DNA of 64,000 nt from Streptomyces ficellus (GTDB taxonomy: Bacteria > Actinomycetota > Actinomycetes > Streptomycetales > Streptomycetaceae), in assembly GCF_030406405.1 (NCBI RefSeq), contig NZ_JAUEPL010000004.1:62001-126000 (forward strand), given 5' to 3'. A model generated the notes under the pieces. It had not been told where the DNA came from. It searched no databases and was given only the letters and a program-made list of their open reading frames with translations. Below are positions 54,319 through 63,373 of this stretch, one piece after another. The stretch's first letter is position 1. Each line of letters starts with the position of its first letter. Made by a program: the position numbers and the translations under genes.

Positions 54319-55641
54319 TCAGTCCTCCACGCGGTCCAGGACGCCGTCCAGAGGGACGAACTTGAAGTTGGTGGACTCACGTTCGCCGTCCACCGGCGTG
54401 TCGTGGCCGTCCTGGACGACGAGCAGGCCGTGCGGGTACTTCGCACCGAGGGGCGCGCTCAGGACGGCGGCGCCGTCGCACGCCTCCGAGCCGTCGAGGG
54501 CGGCGGAGGCGGCGGTGACGCGGAAGCCGCCCTCGTACTCGTTGGCGTCCCCCACTTCACGGTCGTACAGCGCGAAGGTGTCGTCGCCCTGGCTGGAGGC
54601 GAGCAGATAGCCGTCACCGCCGGGCTCGGTGAGCAGCGCCAGCCCCTCGACGTCGGCCGCCAGGCGGGAGCCGCCGAAGCCCGGGTCGGCGCCGGCGGCG
54701 CACTCCTCGGTCTCCTCGTCGTACGCGGCCGGGACGCCGTACTCGCGGACCCGGTCGACGAGCGCCGGAGCGCTCCTCAGGTCGGCGCGCAGCCGCCAGA
54801 TGCCGACGTCCTCCTGCCCGGCGTAGAGCATGCCGTTGGCCGGGTCGACCACCATGCCCTCCACCTGGGGCAGCTCGCCGGGCTCACCGCACGGTGTCCA
54901 CGCGGTCCCGTCCGGCAGCCGGAAGGAGGACGGCAGGTCCAGGGTGCGGACCTTGCGGTAGGTGACCGTGCCGGCCGGGGTGGGGACAAGTTCCAGCAGG
55001 GCGAGGGTGGTGCGGTTGCGGCGGCTCACCAGGGCGTAGGCGCGTCCGGTCGTGGCGTCGGTCCAGGTGGCGAGGCCATAGGCGGTGTTCTGGTCGTTGA
55101 TCTCCTCCTGGCCGGCGGAGAAGACCGGCGGCGCGGCGGGATCGGTGATGTCGGTGAGCGGCCCGCCGGGACGGCCGGGGGTGATGCGGTGGATGCGCAG
55201 GCGGTCGTGGCCGCGGTCGGTGGTCACCGTGACATCGGCGCGGCCGGACGCGAGCCGCAGCCCGTGGAGGAGGTCGACGTTGTTGAAGCGCCCGGGGGCG
55301 TCCCCGGGACCCGCCGCCGGGGGCGCCGGAAGGGACTGCACCTGGCGGGCGTCCAGGTCGTAGACGCGCAGCCCGCCCTCCTTGGCCGTGGCGATGACCA
55401 GGCTGCGGCCGGGATCGGCGGCGTTGCGCCAGATCGCCGGGTCGTCCGCGTCGGCGTTGCCGCCCGCCTCGTCGTCGTGGAGCGGGGCCGTCTCCGCCCG
55501 GGGCGCGACTGCGGGCAGCGGCGCGACGCGGTGCGGCGGTGCGGCGGCGGCCGGTGTGCCGGCGGGGACGGAGGCGGCGAGCGCCACCCATGCCGTACCC
55601 AGCGCGAGCGCGGCGGACCGGACGGGACGGTGCCTGATCAC
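54319..55641 (-). CDS. Secreted beta-propeller phytase
   Basis: A 440-residue exported phytase of the beta-propeller type, removing phosphate from phytate with calcium. The signal runs to about residue 35. Blade signatures are DADDPAIWRNAADPGRSLVI, FNNVDLLHGLRL, ADVTVTTDRGHDRLRIH, then EGMVVDPANGMLYAGQEDVG and ADVEGLALLTEPGGDGYLLA, ending LLVVQDG. GTG 55641 has AAGGGG seven bases upstream; an ATG at 55668 is in frame. It stands alone. Confidence 0.92.
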   Translation of the reverse strand: MIRHRPVRSAALALGTAWVALAASVPAGTPAAAAPPHRVAPLPAVAPRAETAPLHDDEAGGNADADDPAIWRNAADPGRSLVIATAKEGGLRVYDLDARQVQSLPAPPAAGPGDAPGRFNNVDLLHGLRLASGRADVTVTTDRGHDRLRIHRITPGRPGGPLTDITDPAAPPVFSAGQEEINDQNTAYGLATWTDATTGRAYALVSRRNRTTLALLELVPTPAGTVTYRKVRTLDLPSSFRLPDGTAWTPCGEPGELPQVEGMVVDPANGMLYAGQEDVGIWRLRADLRSAPALVDRVREYGVPAAYDEETEECAAGADPGFGGSRLAADVEGLALLTEPGGDGYLLASSQGDDTFALYDREVGDANEYEGGFRVTAASAALDGSEACDGAAVLSAPLGAKYPHGLLVVQDGHDTPVDGERESTNFKFVPLDGVLDRVED

Positions 55642-56116
55642 GAGAGAACCCCTTGCTGCCGGGAACATGGCAAACCGGTGCCGATCCTGTGAGGGCGGGG
55701 TGACCGTCACCCCTACGCCGGGTGTGGCGTGGATGTGGCGCTCATGAACGCCCGTCCGTCCCCGGCCCGCCGCCGCCCCGGCGGACCGGGACGAGCCGCG
55801 ATACCGTCAACCGCACGGGGACCGGCGGACAGGCGGCCGGGCCCCGACCGGTCACCGCGGCGGTGTTCGGGTGCGCGAGCCGGTGGTACCCGCTGTGCGG
55901 GTTCCCTCCGCCACGCGAAGGAGGCGACGGAACGACCGCGGCCACGGGCCTGCCCGGGACCGCGGGCAGCGGCCGTTACCGCCCCTGAGCAGGGCACTCT
56001 CCGCAGCTGTTTCGGTCACCGCCGCCGTGTCGGACATTGGAGGGGTGACGTGTCCGGGCGGGCCCGGGCGCGGCGCCGGTACGTCAGGCGCGGTGCCAGT
56101 ACGGAGAGGAGCGGTC
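55642..56116. other. Gene-free 475-bp gap
   Basis: No reading frame on either strand has a Streptomyces codon pattern together with a start. It lies between divergent phytase and SpoIIE genes, so both promoters must be here. Confidence 0.5.
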
Positions 56117-58219
56117 ATGGGCGGCACAGACGGGATTCCGGCCGGCCGTGGCACGGTGAGCGGAGCGGCGGACCCCGAGCCGTCACCCGCGGAAGGGCTG
56201 CTCGACGTCCTCGGCGTGGCGGCCGTGGTGGTCGATGCGGAGGGGCGCATCGTCCTGTGGAGCCCGCAGGCGGAGGAACTGCTCGGTTACACGGCCGAGG
56301 AGGCGCTGGGCCGGTACGCGGCGCGGCTGATGGTCGACGAGGCGCACTTCGACAAGGTCCTGCGCCTCTTCGCCGAGGTCATGGCGAGCGGGGACACATG
56401 GTCAGGCGTGTTCCCCGTGGTGCACAAGGACGGCGGCACACGGCTGCTGGAGTTCCGCAACATGCGGCTGCTGGACGACCAGGGCGACTACTACGCCCTG
56501 GGGCTCGCCACCGACCAGGAGACGCTGCGCAAGGTGGAGAGGGACCTGGCGCTGTCGGTGAGGCTGGTGGACCAGTCCCCGATCGGCCTGGCGGTCGTGG
56601 GCACGGATCTGCGGTACGTGGGGGTGAACGCCGCCCTGGAACGGATCGACGGCCTGACCGCCGAGCAGCACATGGGACGGCGCGTCGGGGAGGTCCTGCC
56701 GTTCGTCAACGCCGAATCGGTCGAGGAGTCGATGCGCAAGGTCCTCCAGACCGGCGTACCCGTCCTCGACCGGCAGGTGGTGGGCCGCACCCCGGCGGAC
56801 CCGGACACCGATCACGCGTGGTCGGTGTCGCTGTACCGGCTGGAGGACGTCGGGGGCCGGGTGCTGGGGCTCGCCTTCTCGGTGATCGACGTCACCGACC
56901 GGTACCGGGCGGCCACGGAGGCGGAGCGGGCGCGTGACCGCCTCGCCCTGGTCGCCGACGCCTCCGTACGCATCGGCACCACCCTCGACCTGGAGCAGAC
57001 GGCCCGCGAACTGGCCGACATCGCCGTCCCCGAACTCGCCGACGTCGCCGCCGTCGACCTCCTGGACTCCGTCCTCGAAGGGCGGCCCGGCCGCGTCCCG
57101 GCCGATGGGCCGGCCGTCATCCGGGCGCTGGCCGTCGCCGCCGCCTACCCGACGATCGCCGTCGAGGCCGCCGATCCGCCCGGTGAACCGGCCCAGTACG
57201 GCGCCGACCGGCTGGTCACCCGCTGCGTGCGCACCGCCCGGCCGGTCCTGGTGGCCGACGTGGACGACGACGACCTGAGCTGCATCGCCCGGGACAGCCA
57301 CGCCGCGCGGCAGCTGGCGCGGGCCGGCGTCCACTCCTACCTGGCCGTGCCGCTGATCGCCCGCGGCGAGGTGCTGGGCGCCCTCGACCTCAAACGCGCC
57401 CGTAACCCCCTGCCCTTCACCGAGGAAGACGCGATGCTCGCCGGCGACCTGGCCGCGCGCGCGGCGGTGTGCATCGACAACGCCCGCCTGTACCGGCAGC
57501 AGCGGGACACCGCCCTGACCCTCCAGCGCAGCCTCCTGCCCGAAACGCCCCGCCACCTCGTCGGCCTGGAGGTCGCCTCCCGCTACCAGCCGGCCGGAGC
57601 GGTCGGCGAGGTCGGCGGCGACTGGTTCGACATCATCCCCATGGACCACGACAGGACCGCCCTCGTCGTGGGCGACGTGATGGGCAGCGGCATCAACGCC
57701 GCCACCACCATGGGCCGGCTGCGGACCGCCAGCCAGACCCTGTCCCGGCTCGCCCTCGAACCCGCCGAAGTCCTGCGGCACCTCGACGAGATCACCGCCG
57801 GCCTGGAGCCCTCCCTCGCCACGTGCGTGTACGCCGTCTACGACCCGCACCGCGCCCAGGCCTGCGTCGGCACCGCCGGCCACCCCCCGCCCGTACTGAT
57901 CCGCGCGGGCGACGGTCCCCACCTGCTCGACCTGCCCACCGGCGCGCCACTCGGCGTCGGCGGCGTCCCGTTCCACGACGTGACGATCGACCTCGCCCCG
58001 GGCGACCGGCTCGTCCTCTACACCGATGGCCTGGTCGAAACCCGTGACGAGGACATCGACGCGCGGCTGGACGTCCTGCTCCGATTGCTCCGCACACCGG
58101 ACGCGTCACTGGAGGACGCCTGCGACCGCCTCCTGCGCGAACTGCGCCACCGCGGCACCCACGACGACGTCGCGCTGCTCTTCGCCCGCGTGCGCGACCG
58201 CGAGCAGGACCGCCGCTAG
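56117..58219 (+). CDS. PAS-PAS-GAF-SpoIIE phosphatase
   Basis: A 700-residue signalling protein. Two PAS domains come first (LLDVLGVAAVVVDAEGRIVL to DDQGDYYALGLATDQETL; LVDQSPIGLAVVGTDLRY to VGGRVLGLAFSVIDVTD), then a GAF domain (SYLAVPLIARGEVLGALDLK) and a SpoIIE phosphatase: LQRSLLPE, GEVGGDWFDIIPMD, VGDVMGSGINAATTMGRL, LYTDGLVETRDEDID and the terminal DDVALLFAR. Likely a partner-switching phosphatase sensing cofactors or light. ATG 56117 has GAGAGGAG close by. Its TAG shares the CTAG with the next gene's stop. Confidence 0.93.
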   Translation: MGGTDGIPAGRGTVSGAADPEPSPAEGLLDVLGVAAVVVDAEGRIVLWSPQAEELLGYTAEEALGRYAARLMVDEAHFDKVLRLFAEVMASGDTWSGVFPVVHKDGGTRLLEFRNMRLLDDQGDYYALGLATDQETLRKVERDLALSVRLVDQSPIGLAVVGTDLRYVGVNAALERIDGLTAEQHMGRRVGEVLPFVNAESVEESMRKVLQTGVPVLDRQVVGRTPADPDTDHAWSVSLYRLEDVGGRVLGLAFSVIDVTDRYRAATEAERARDRLALVADASVRIGTTLDLEQTARELADIAVPELADVAAVDLLDSVLEGRPGRVPADGPAVIRALAVAAAYPTIAVEAADPPGEPAQYGADRLVTRCVRTARPVLVADVDDDDLSCIARDSHAARQLARAGVHSYLAVPLIARGEVLGALDLKRARNPLPFTEEDAMLAGDLAARAAVCIDNARLYRQQRDTALTLQRSLLPETPRHLVGLEVASRYQPAGAVGEVGGDWFDIIPMDHDRTALVVGDVMGSGINAATTMGRLRTASQTLSRLALEPAEVLRHLDEITAGLEPSLATCVYAVYDPHRAQACVGTAGHPPPVLIRAGDGPHLLDLPTGAPLGVGGVPFHDVTIDLAPGDRLVLYTDGLVETRDEDIDARLDVLLRLLRTPDASLEDACDRLLRELRHRGTHDDVALLFARVRDREQDRR

Positions 58220-60435
58220 GGGACCGTCAGCTCATAGAACCCCCTGCCGAAGGTCGCGGCGACCAGGCGGTGGTGTCCGGCGTCGTACTCGATGTCGTCC
58301 ACCGGGACCGCGGGCATGCCACGGCCGAGGCGGACCCACTGCCGGCCGCCCACCGCGGCGGACGTGAACACGCCCTGGTCGGTGCCTATGTGCAGCAGAT
58401 TGCCGCGCCCGATGACGAGGTCGTTGACGGGCGCGTCCGGCAGGTTGCCGGACAGGTCCCGCCACCGCTCGCCACCGTCCGTGCTGCCGTACACGTGGGC
58501 GAGCGGTGAACCGGCGCGATAGCCGGAGTGGGTGGTGTAGACGACGTCGGCGTCGGCCGGGTCGACCACGACGCGGGTCACCCACGGGCGGCCCTCGGCG
58601 AGCTTCGTCCAGGTCGCGCCCAGGTCCCTGGTGACCCAGACCCGGCCGTCGTCGGTGCCGACGTAAATGGTCCGGCCGTCGCCCGCCGGGGCGATGGAGG
58701 TGATGGTCCCGTAGTTGGTGTAGATCGGGTCGGGCCCGGGGCCGCCGGACAGGTCGGGACTGATGGCCCGCCAGGTCGCGCCCCCGTCCGTGGAGCGGTT
58801 GAGCACCTCCGACCCGTAGTAGAGGACCTTCGGATCGCGCGGGTCGAAGACCACGGGCGTGAACCAGTTGCGCCGCTTGTACGTCGTCCGGTCGGCGAAG
58901 TACGTCAGGGTGTCGCCGCCATCGGTGGACCGGAAGCAGTTGCCGTACTGGTAGCAGGCGAACACGTTGTCCACGTCGGTCGGGTTGATCAGGTTCTCCT
59001 CGCCGTCCCCGCCGAGGTACTCGTTGAAGCCGTCGCCACCCCAGGAGCGCAGCGACCCGTTGTCCTGGGCTCCGCCGGAGACGCGTGAGGTGTCCTGCGG
59101 ACTGATCGCCGCGCTGTAGAGCTGGGTGTACGGCTCGTGGCGGGCCTTGACCCAGCCGCCGTCCCCGTTGGCGTCGGAGCGGTAGACCCCGCCGTCGTTG
59201 CCGAGGTAGACGCGGCCCGGCCGGCGTGGATCCCACACCATGGCGTGCTGATCGACATGGATGCTGGAGTCGTCGTACGTCCACGTCGCGCCGGCGTCCT
59301 TGGTGGTCATCAGCGGCACCCCCGCCACATGCACATGCCGGGCGTCCGCCGGGTCGGTCCACACCTTCCCGAACCACCAGCCGAACGTCGACTGGGACCC
59401 GGTCAGCTTCTCGTCGGCCGGTGTCCGGCTCCAGCTGTCCCCGCCGTCCGTGGACGTGTAGAAGCCCTCGAAGGGGCCGCTGGTCTTGTTGACGATGGCG
59501 TACAGCCTCTCGCCCGCGACCGCCAGACCGATCCGCCCGACGTCCGGCCCCTGCGCGGGCAGGCCACCGGCCAGCCGCTGCCAGGTCCCGCCGCCGTCGG
59601 TGCTGCGGAAGACGCCGGAGCCCACCCCGCCGTAGGTGCGCAAGCGCGGCGTACGGCGGTGGTCCCACATCACGGCGTACAGGGTCCTGCCCCGCACGAA
59701 CACCTCGGTGGCGCCGGTGAACTCGTTGGCGCCGGCGAGGATCCGCTCCCAGGTGTCGCCGCCGTCGTCCGAGCGGTACACGCCCCGGTCGCCACCGCCG
59801 TTGTACAGCGAGCCGGCCGCGGCCACGTACACGCGCCGCGGATTGCCCGGGTCGACCGTGATGGCGCTGATCGCACCGGAGTCGCGCAGCCCGATCGGCC
59901 GCCAGTGGGCCCCGCCGTCGGTGCTGCGGTACATCCCGGTGCCTTCGTACGTGATGCTGCCACCGCCCGGGTTGGGCTCACCCGTCCCCGCGTACAGAGT
60001 CCCGTCCGGCCCGGTGGCGACCGCGCCCATCGCCTGCGTCCAGCCGTCCGGCCACACCGACGCGAAGGTCTGCCCGGCATCCGTGCTGCGCCACACCCCG
60101 CCGCTCGCGGCGGCGGCGTACACGGTGTCGGCACGCTTCGGGTCGAGGGCGAGCGACACGATCCGGCCCCCGATGTTGGTGGGCCCGAGCGGCTTCCAGC
60201 GCCCGCCCACGGTGGGCAGCCGACGCGCCTGCGCCATGGCGTCCTCATGGGCGTGGCGCGGAATCGACTGCCCCGGCACCGTCTTCTGCAGATAGCGGTA
60301 CTCGGCCGGCGCGGCAGGCCCGCGAACGGGCCGGTACACATCGGACGGCCCGGGCGGCGCGGCTGCCGCGGGCGCCGTGATCAGTGTTAAACCCGCGAGC
60401 GGGGCGAGGACCAGGTGGAGCAGACGTCTGCGCAT
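58216..60435 (-). CDS. Secreted Asp-box/BNR-repeat protein with a TTA codon
   Basis: A 739-residue exported beta-propeller protein. The signal peptide is residues 1-25 (LHLVLAPLAGLTLITAPA). At least ten Asp-box motifs of the S-x-D-x-G-x-x-W type follow (MYRSTDGGAHW, VYRSDDGGDTW, FRSTDGGGTW, YTSTDGGDSW, RSTDGGATW). This is the sialidase-like/xyloglucanase-type propeller, but there is no sialidase arginine motif, so glycosidase activity is open. Leu16 is TTA (60388-60390), inside the signal peptide, so secretion should depend on bldA. Confidence 0.87.
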   Translation of the reverse strand: MRRRLLHLVLAPLAGLTLITAPAAAAPPGPSDVYRPVRGPAAPAEYRYLQKTVPGQSIPRHAHEDAMAQARRLPTVGGRWKPLGPTNIGGRIVSLALDPKRADTVYAAAASGGVWRSTDAGQTFASVWPDGWTQAMGAVATGPDGTLYAGTGEPNPGGGSITYEGTGMYRSTDGGAHWRPIGLRDSGAISAITVDPGNPRRVYVAAAGSLYNGGGDRGVYRSDDGGDTWERILAGANEFTGATEVFVRGRTLYAVMWDHRRTPRLRTYGGVGSGVFRSTDGGGTWQRLAGGLPAQGPDVGRIGLAVAGERLYAIVNKTSGPFEGFYTSTDGGDSWSRTPADEKLTGSQSTFGWWFGKVWTDPADARHVHVAGVPLMTTKDAGATWTYDDSSIHVDQHAMVWDPRRPGRVYLGNDGGVYRSDANGDGGWVKARHEPYTQLYSAAISPQDTSRVSGGAQDNGSLRSWGGDGFNEYLGGDGEENLINPTDVDNVFACYQYGNCFRSTDGGDTLTYFADRTTYKRRNWFTPVVFDPRDPKVLYYGSEVLNRSTDGGATWRAISPDLSGGPGPDPIYTNYGTITSIAPAGDGRTIYVGTDDGRVWVTRDLGATWTKLAEGRPWVTRVVVDPADADVVYTTHSGYRAGSPLAHVYGSTDGGERWRDLSGNLPDAPVNDLVIGRGNLLHIGTDQGVFTSAAVGGRQWVRLGRGMPAVPVDDIEYDAGHHRLVAATFGRGFYELTVP

Positions 60436-60588
60436 GGGACCCTCTCTTCGGCATGGCCATCTCAAGCCGTGCTGACGTTACGAGAGGGACGGGGGCAGCA
60501 GAAGGGCGCGTGCCGGCCGTGGCCGACTTCGTGTCTCGCCCGGTGCCGTACTCCCGCCCGCGAGGCGCGTGCGGTTAGGGTCGGGGCC

Positions 60589-61074
60589 ATGGCGGAACTC
60601 ACAGCGTTCACCGACCTGGTCGACTATCCGATGTACGTCGTGACAGCGGCGGCGAACGGCGAACGGGCGGGCTGCCTGGTCGGATTCGCCTCCCAGTGCT
60701 CGATCGACCCGCCCCGGTACGCCGTATGGCTGTCGAGGGCCAACCGGACCTACCGGGTGGCCCGCCACGCCACGCACCTCGGCGTGCACCTCCTGGCCAA
60801 GGAACACGCCGAGGTGGCCCGGCTGTTCGGCAGCGAGACGGGAGACAGCATCGACAAGTTCCGGCACGTCGCCTGGCATCCCCGGCACGGTGACACGCCG
60901 GTGCTGCGCGAGGCGTGCGCCTGGTTCGTCGGCCGCGTGGGCGGGCACATCGACGGCGGCGACCACGTGGGCTTCCTCCTCGACCCCGTCGAGGCGTCCC
61001 CGCCCGCGCCCGGGCGCCCGCCGCTCGTCATGTTCCGGGACGTCGTCCATCTGTCGCCGGGGCACCCGGCGTGA
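60589..61074 (+). CDS. Flavin reductase-like FMN-binding protein
   Basis: A 161-residue split-barrel flavin reductase. It has DLVDYPMYVVTAAANGERAG and CLVGFASQCSIDPPRYAVWL (FMN site), NRTYRVARHATHLGVHLLAK, then HVGFLLDPVEASPP. Members reduce FMN with NAD(P)H or act as diffusible partners of monooxygenases. No monooxygenase is nearby. ATG 60589 follows TCGGGG without a perfect ribosome site. Confidence 0.85.
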   Translation: MAELTAFTDLVDYPMYVVTAAANGERAGCLVGFASQCSIDPPRYAVWLSRANRTYRVARHATHLGVHLLAKEHAEVARLFGSETGDSIDKFRHVAWHPRHGDTPVLREACAWFVGRVGGHIDGGDHVGFLLDPVEASPPAPGRPPLVMFRDVVHLSPGHPA

Positions 61075-61421
61075 CGCGCGTACCCGACCAGTGGCCGGCG
61101 GCGCGCTCGCCGAGGCAGGTGCGGAGCCTGAACCCCCGGGACGCGCGCCGCGATCAGGGCCTGTCCTCCATGCCGGGTACCAGCCACAGGGCGGGTGCCA
61201 CCGGCTCGATCAACTGGCGCAGCTCGCCCAGTCGCTGAAGCCCGTCGACCCGCTTGAGGAGGGAGGGCCCCTGGGGCGCTCCGGGGGCGGGCACGATGAC
61301 CGCGGCCGAGGCGGGGCGGCCAGTGAGGAAGCCGGCACACCGTGCTGAACCCGAGGGGGCGGCGGCACGTATGGAGGGGCAGCTTTCTGTTTCCCACCCG
61401 TACGGACGTCGGAGGCCATGG
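61075..61421. other. 347-bp gap before the membrane-anchored protease
   Basis: No assured gene. On the minus strand, 61154-61291 reads LLKRVDGLQRLGELRQLIEP and VAPALWLVPGMEDRP with good third-position bias but no ribosome site; it may be a gene remnant. The promoter of the protease should lie near 61350-61400. Confidence 0.4.
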
Positions 61422-62768
61422 ATGAAGCACGGGCGGCGCACGCTCCGCCGGGGGATCCGGCTGGCGGCCGTCGGGGGACTGCTCTGCGGCGGACTGCTGG
61501 TGTCGAACGCGGTGGCGGGCGAGACGCCGGCTCGACCCCTGAACGCCGGCGGTGACCCGGTGGCGGCCCTGGTCGCACGGCTCGGCACCTCTCGTACCGC
61601 GGGCAGCTGGATTGGGCCGGACGGCCGCCCGGTCGTCGCCGTGACCGACGAGGACTCCGCCGCCGAGGTGCGGCGGGCGGGGGCCCGGGCCGAGGTCAAG
61701 CGGTACAGCATGCGGGACCTCCGCTCGGCGACCGAGACCCTGCGGCGGTCCGTGAGGGTGCCGGGCACCGCCTGGGCGGTGGACTACGCGTCCAACCAGG
61801 TGAAGGTGTACGCGGACAGCACCGTTTCCGCCGCGGACTGGTCGCGTGTGTCCGGCGTCGCGCGCAGGGCGGGCGGCCTCGTACGCATGCGGCGGACCGA
61901 GGGGGCTTTCACCACCAGGGTCGACGGCGCGGTGCCCATCGTCAGTGGGAGCGGCCGCTGCTCCGTGGGCTTCAATGTCACCGACGGGCGGCAGAACTTC
62001 CTGCTGACGGCCGGGCATTGCGGCCCGGTCGGCACGCCCTGGTTCCGGAGCACCCCGGGCGCGGGACAGCTGGGCACCACCGTCGCCCGCAGCTTTCCCG
62101 GCGGCGACTTCTCACTCGTCCGGTACGACGACCGTGACGCCTTCGACGGAACCAACGCCGTGGACATCGGCCAGGGCAGGCGGGTGCCGGTCGTGGGCGC
62201 GGCCGATCCCGTGGTCGGCCGGCGGGTGTTCCGCAGCGGCAGCACCACCGGGCTGCGCTCGGGCCGGGTGACCGCGCTGAACGCCACGGTGAACTACCGC
62301 GAGGGCACGGTCACCGGCCTGATCCAGACCACGGTCTGCGCCGAGCCGGGGGACAGCGGCGGCCCGCTGCTCGCCGAGGGCTTGGCGCTCGGCCTGACGT
62401 CGGGCGGAAACGGCGACTGCGCCGAGGGCGGGATGACGTTCTTCCAGCCCGTCACCACGGCGATGACCGCGCTGGGGGTACGGATCATCGACGGCGGCCT
62501 CGCCGAGGGCACGGGCGCCATCACGGACCCTTCCGCCACTCCCTCCGCCGCTGCCTCCGCCGGCGCCGCGCCGACTGCCCGGGCCGTGGAGCCACCGGGC
62601 GGCGCACCGCGGCGGACCGTCACCGGGATCGTCGAACCGCGGGGCCTGATAACGGGTGTGGGAGTCATCGGGGTCAGCCTGGTCCTGCTGCTGGCCGCCC
62701 GGCGGCTCCTGTCCGAACAGGATGATCGCGACCACCTCCGCGCCCACTACTCCCGAAACTGGGGCTGA
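61422..62768 (+). CDS. Membrane-anchored S1 protease, streptogrisin-like
   Basis: A 448-residue chymotrypsin-fold protease. A signal peptide (LRRGIRLAAVGGLLCGGLLV) is followed by a propeptide (TAWAVDYASNQVKVYADSTV resembling the streptogrisin one) and the protease domain: GRCSVGFNVTDG, LLTAGHCGPVG, GGDFSLVRYDDRD, EPGDSGGPLLA. A Pro/Ala/Ser linker leads to one C-terminal helix (LITGVGVIGVSLVLLLAARR) and a cytosolic tail, so unlike streptogrisin it should stay on the membrane. ATG 61422 has GGAGG six bases upstream. Confidence 0.92.
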   Translation: MKHGRRTLRRGIRLAAVGGLLCGGLLVSNAVAGETPARPLNAGGDPVAALVARLGTSRTAGSWIGPDGRPVVAVTDEDSAAEVRRAGARAEVKRYSMRDLRSATETLRRSVRVPGTAWAVDYASNQVKVYADSTVSAADWSRVSGVARRAGGLVRMRRTEGAFTTRVDGAVPIVSGSGRCSVGFNVTDGRQNFLLTAGHCGPVGTPWFRSTPGAGQLGTTVARSFPGGDFSLVRYDDRDAFDGTNAVDIGQGRRVPVVGAADPVVGRRVFRSGSTTGLRSGRVTALNATVNYREGTVTGLIQTTVCAEPGDSGGPLLAEGLALGLTSGGNGDCAEGGMTFFQPVTTAMTALGVRIIDGGLAEGTGAITDPSATPSAAASAGAAPTARAVEPPGGAPRRTVTGIVEPRGLITGVGVIGVSLVLLLAARRLLSEQDDRDHLRAHYSRNWG

Positions 62769-62900
62769 CGCTGCGAGCAGCCGTCCGCCATCCGCACAGC
62801 GCTGGATGGATGACCCTTTCATGTCGAATAGTCAGGTTATCGGGCGATGTGCTTAGGCTGGGCCGCTGAAGCCATCCCTCTACCCTGGGAGACACAGGAC

Positions 62901-63311
62901 ATGGGTCAGTTCATTCGTACATGGGGCGTCGGGATCACCGCTGCCGCGGTGGTCGCCGGTTCGGTCGGGACAGCCGTGGCGGTCGCCTCCCCGTCCTCAG
63001 CGCCCCGCAAGCCGGCGGCGTCGAGCCCCGCACTCGCGAGCGCGTCGGCCAAGGCCCCCATGAAGACCGTGAGGGCGTGGCAGCAGTTCCGTATCAGCGG
63101 CGTCATCACCAACCTGCGCCCGGGCAGCAAGGTCACCCTCCAGCAGAAGCAGGGCAAGCGGTGGACGTCGCTCCCCGCCTCGATGCGCACGACGAACCGC
63201 TCCACCTACTCCATGCGCGTCATGCTCGGCATGAAGGGCCACAACAAGCTGCGCCTCGTCGACACCCACAAGCGAGCCGTCACACCCGTCATGCACGTCT
63301 GGGTGCGCTAG
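62901..63311 (+). CDS. Small secreted protein
   Basis: A 136-residue exported protein of unknown family. The signal is WGVGITAAAVVAGSVGTAVA, cleaved near residue 35; an Ala/Ser/Pro linker follows. The mature part is beta-rich and basic (QQFRISGVITNLRPGSKVTL, QKQGKRWTSLPASMRTTNRS, MLGMKGHNKLRLVDTHKRAV), in style like a small Ig-like or wall-binding domain. ATG 62901 has GGGAG nine bases upstream. Confidence 0.75.
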   Translation: MGQFIRTWGVGITAAAVVAGSVGTAVAVASPSSAPRKPAASSPALASASAKAPMKTVRAWQQFRISGVITNLRPGSKVTLQQKQGKRWTSLPASMRTTNRSTYSMRVMLGMKGHNKLRLVDTHKRAVTPVMHVWVR

Positions 63312-63336
63312 GGAGTGTCGGCCCGAAACGCCCACT

Positions 63337-63363
63337 GCGGCGCCCGGATCCCCTGGGCGCCGC
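63337..63363. terminator. Bidirectional terminator near the right edge
   Basis: A 9-bp stem GCGGCGCCC (63337-63345) with GGGCGCCGC (63355-63363) and a 9-base loop, between convergent genes. Confidence 0.8.
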
Positions 63364-63373
63364 CCGGCGGGCG

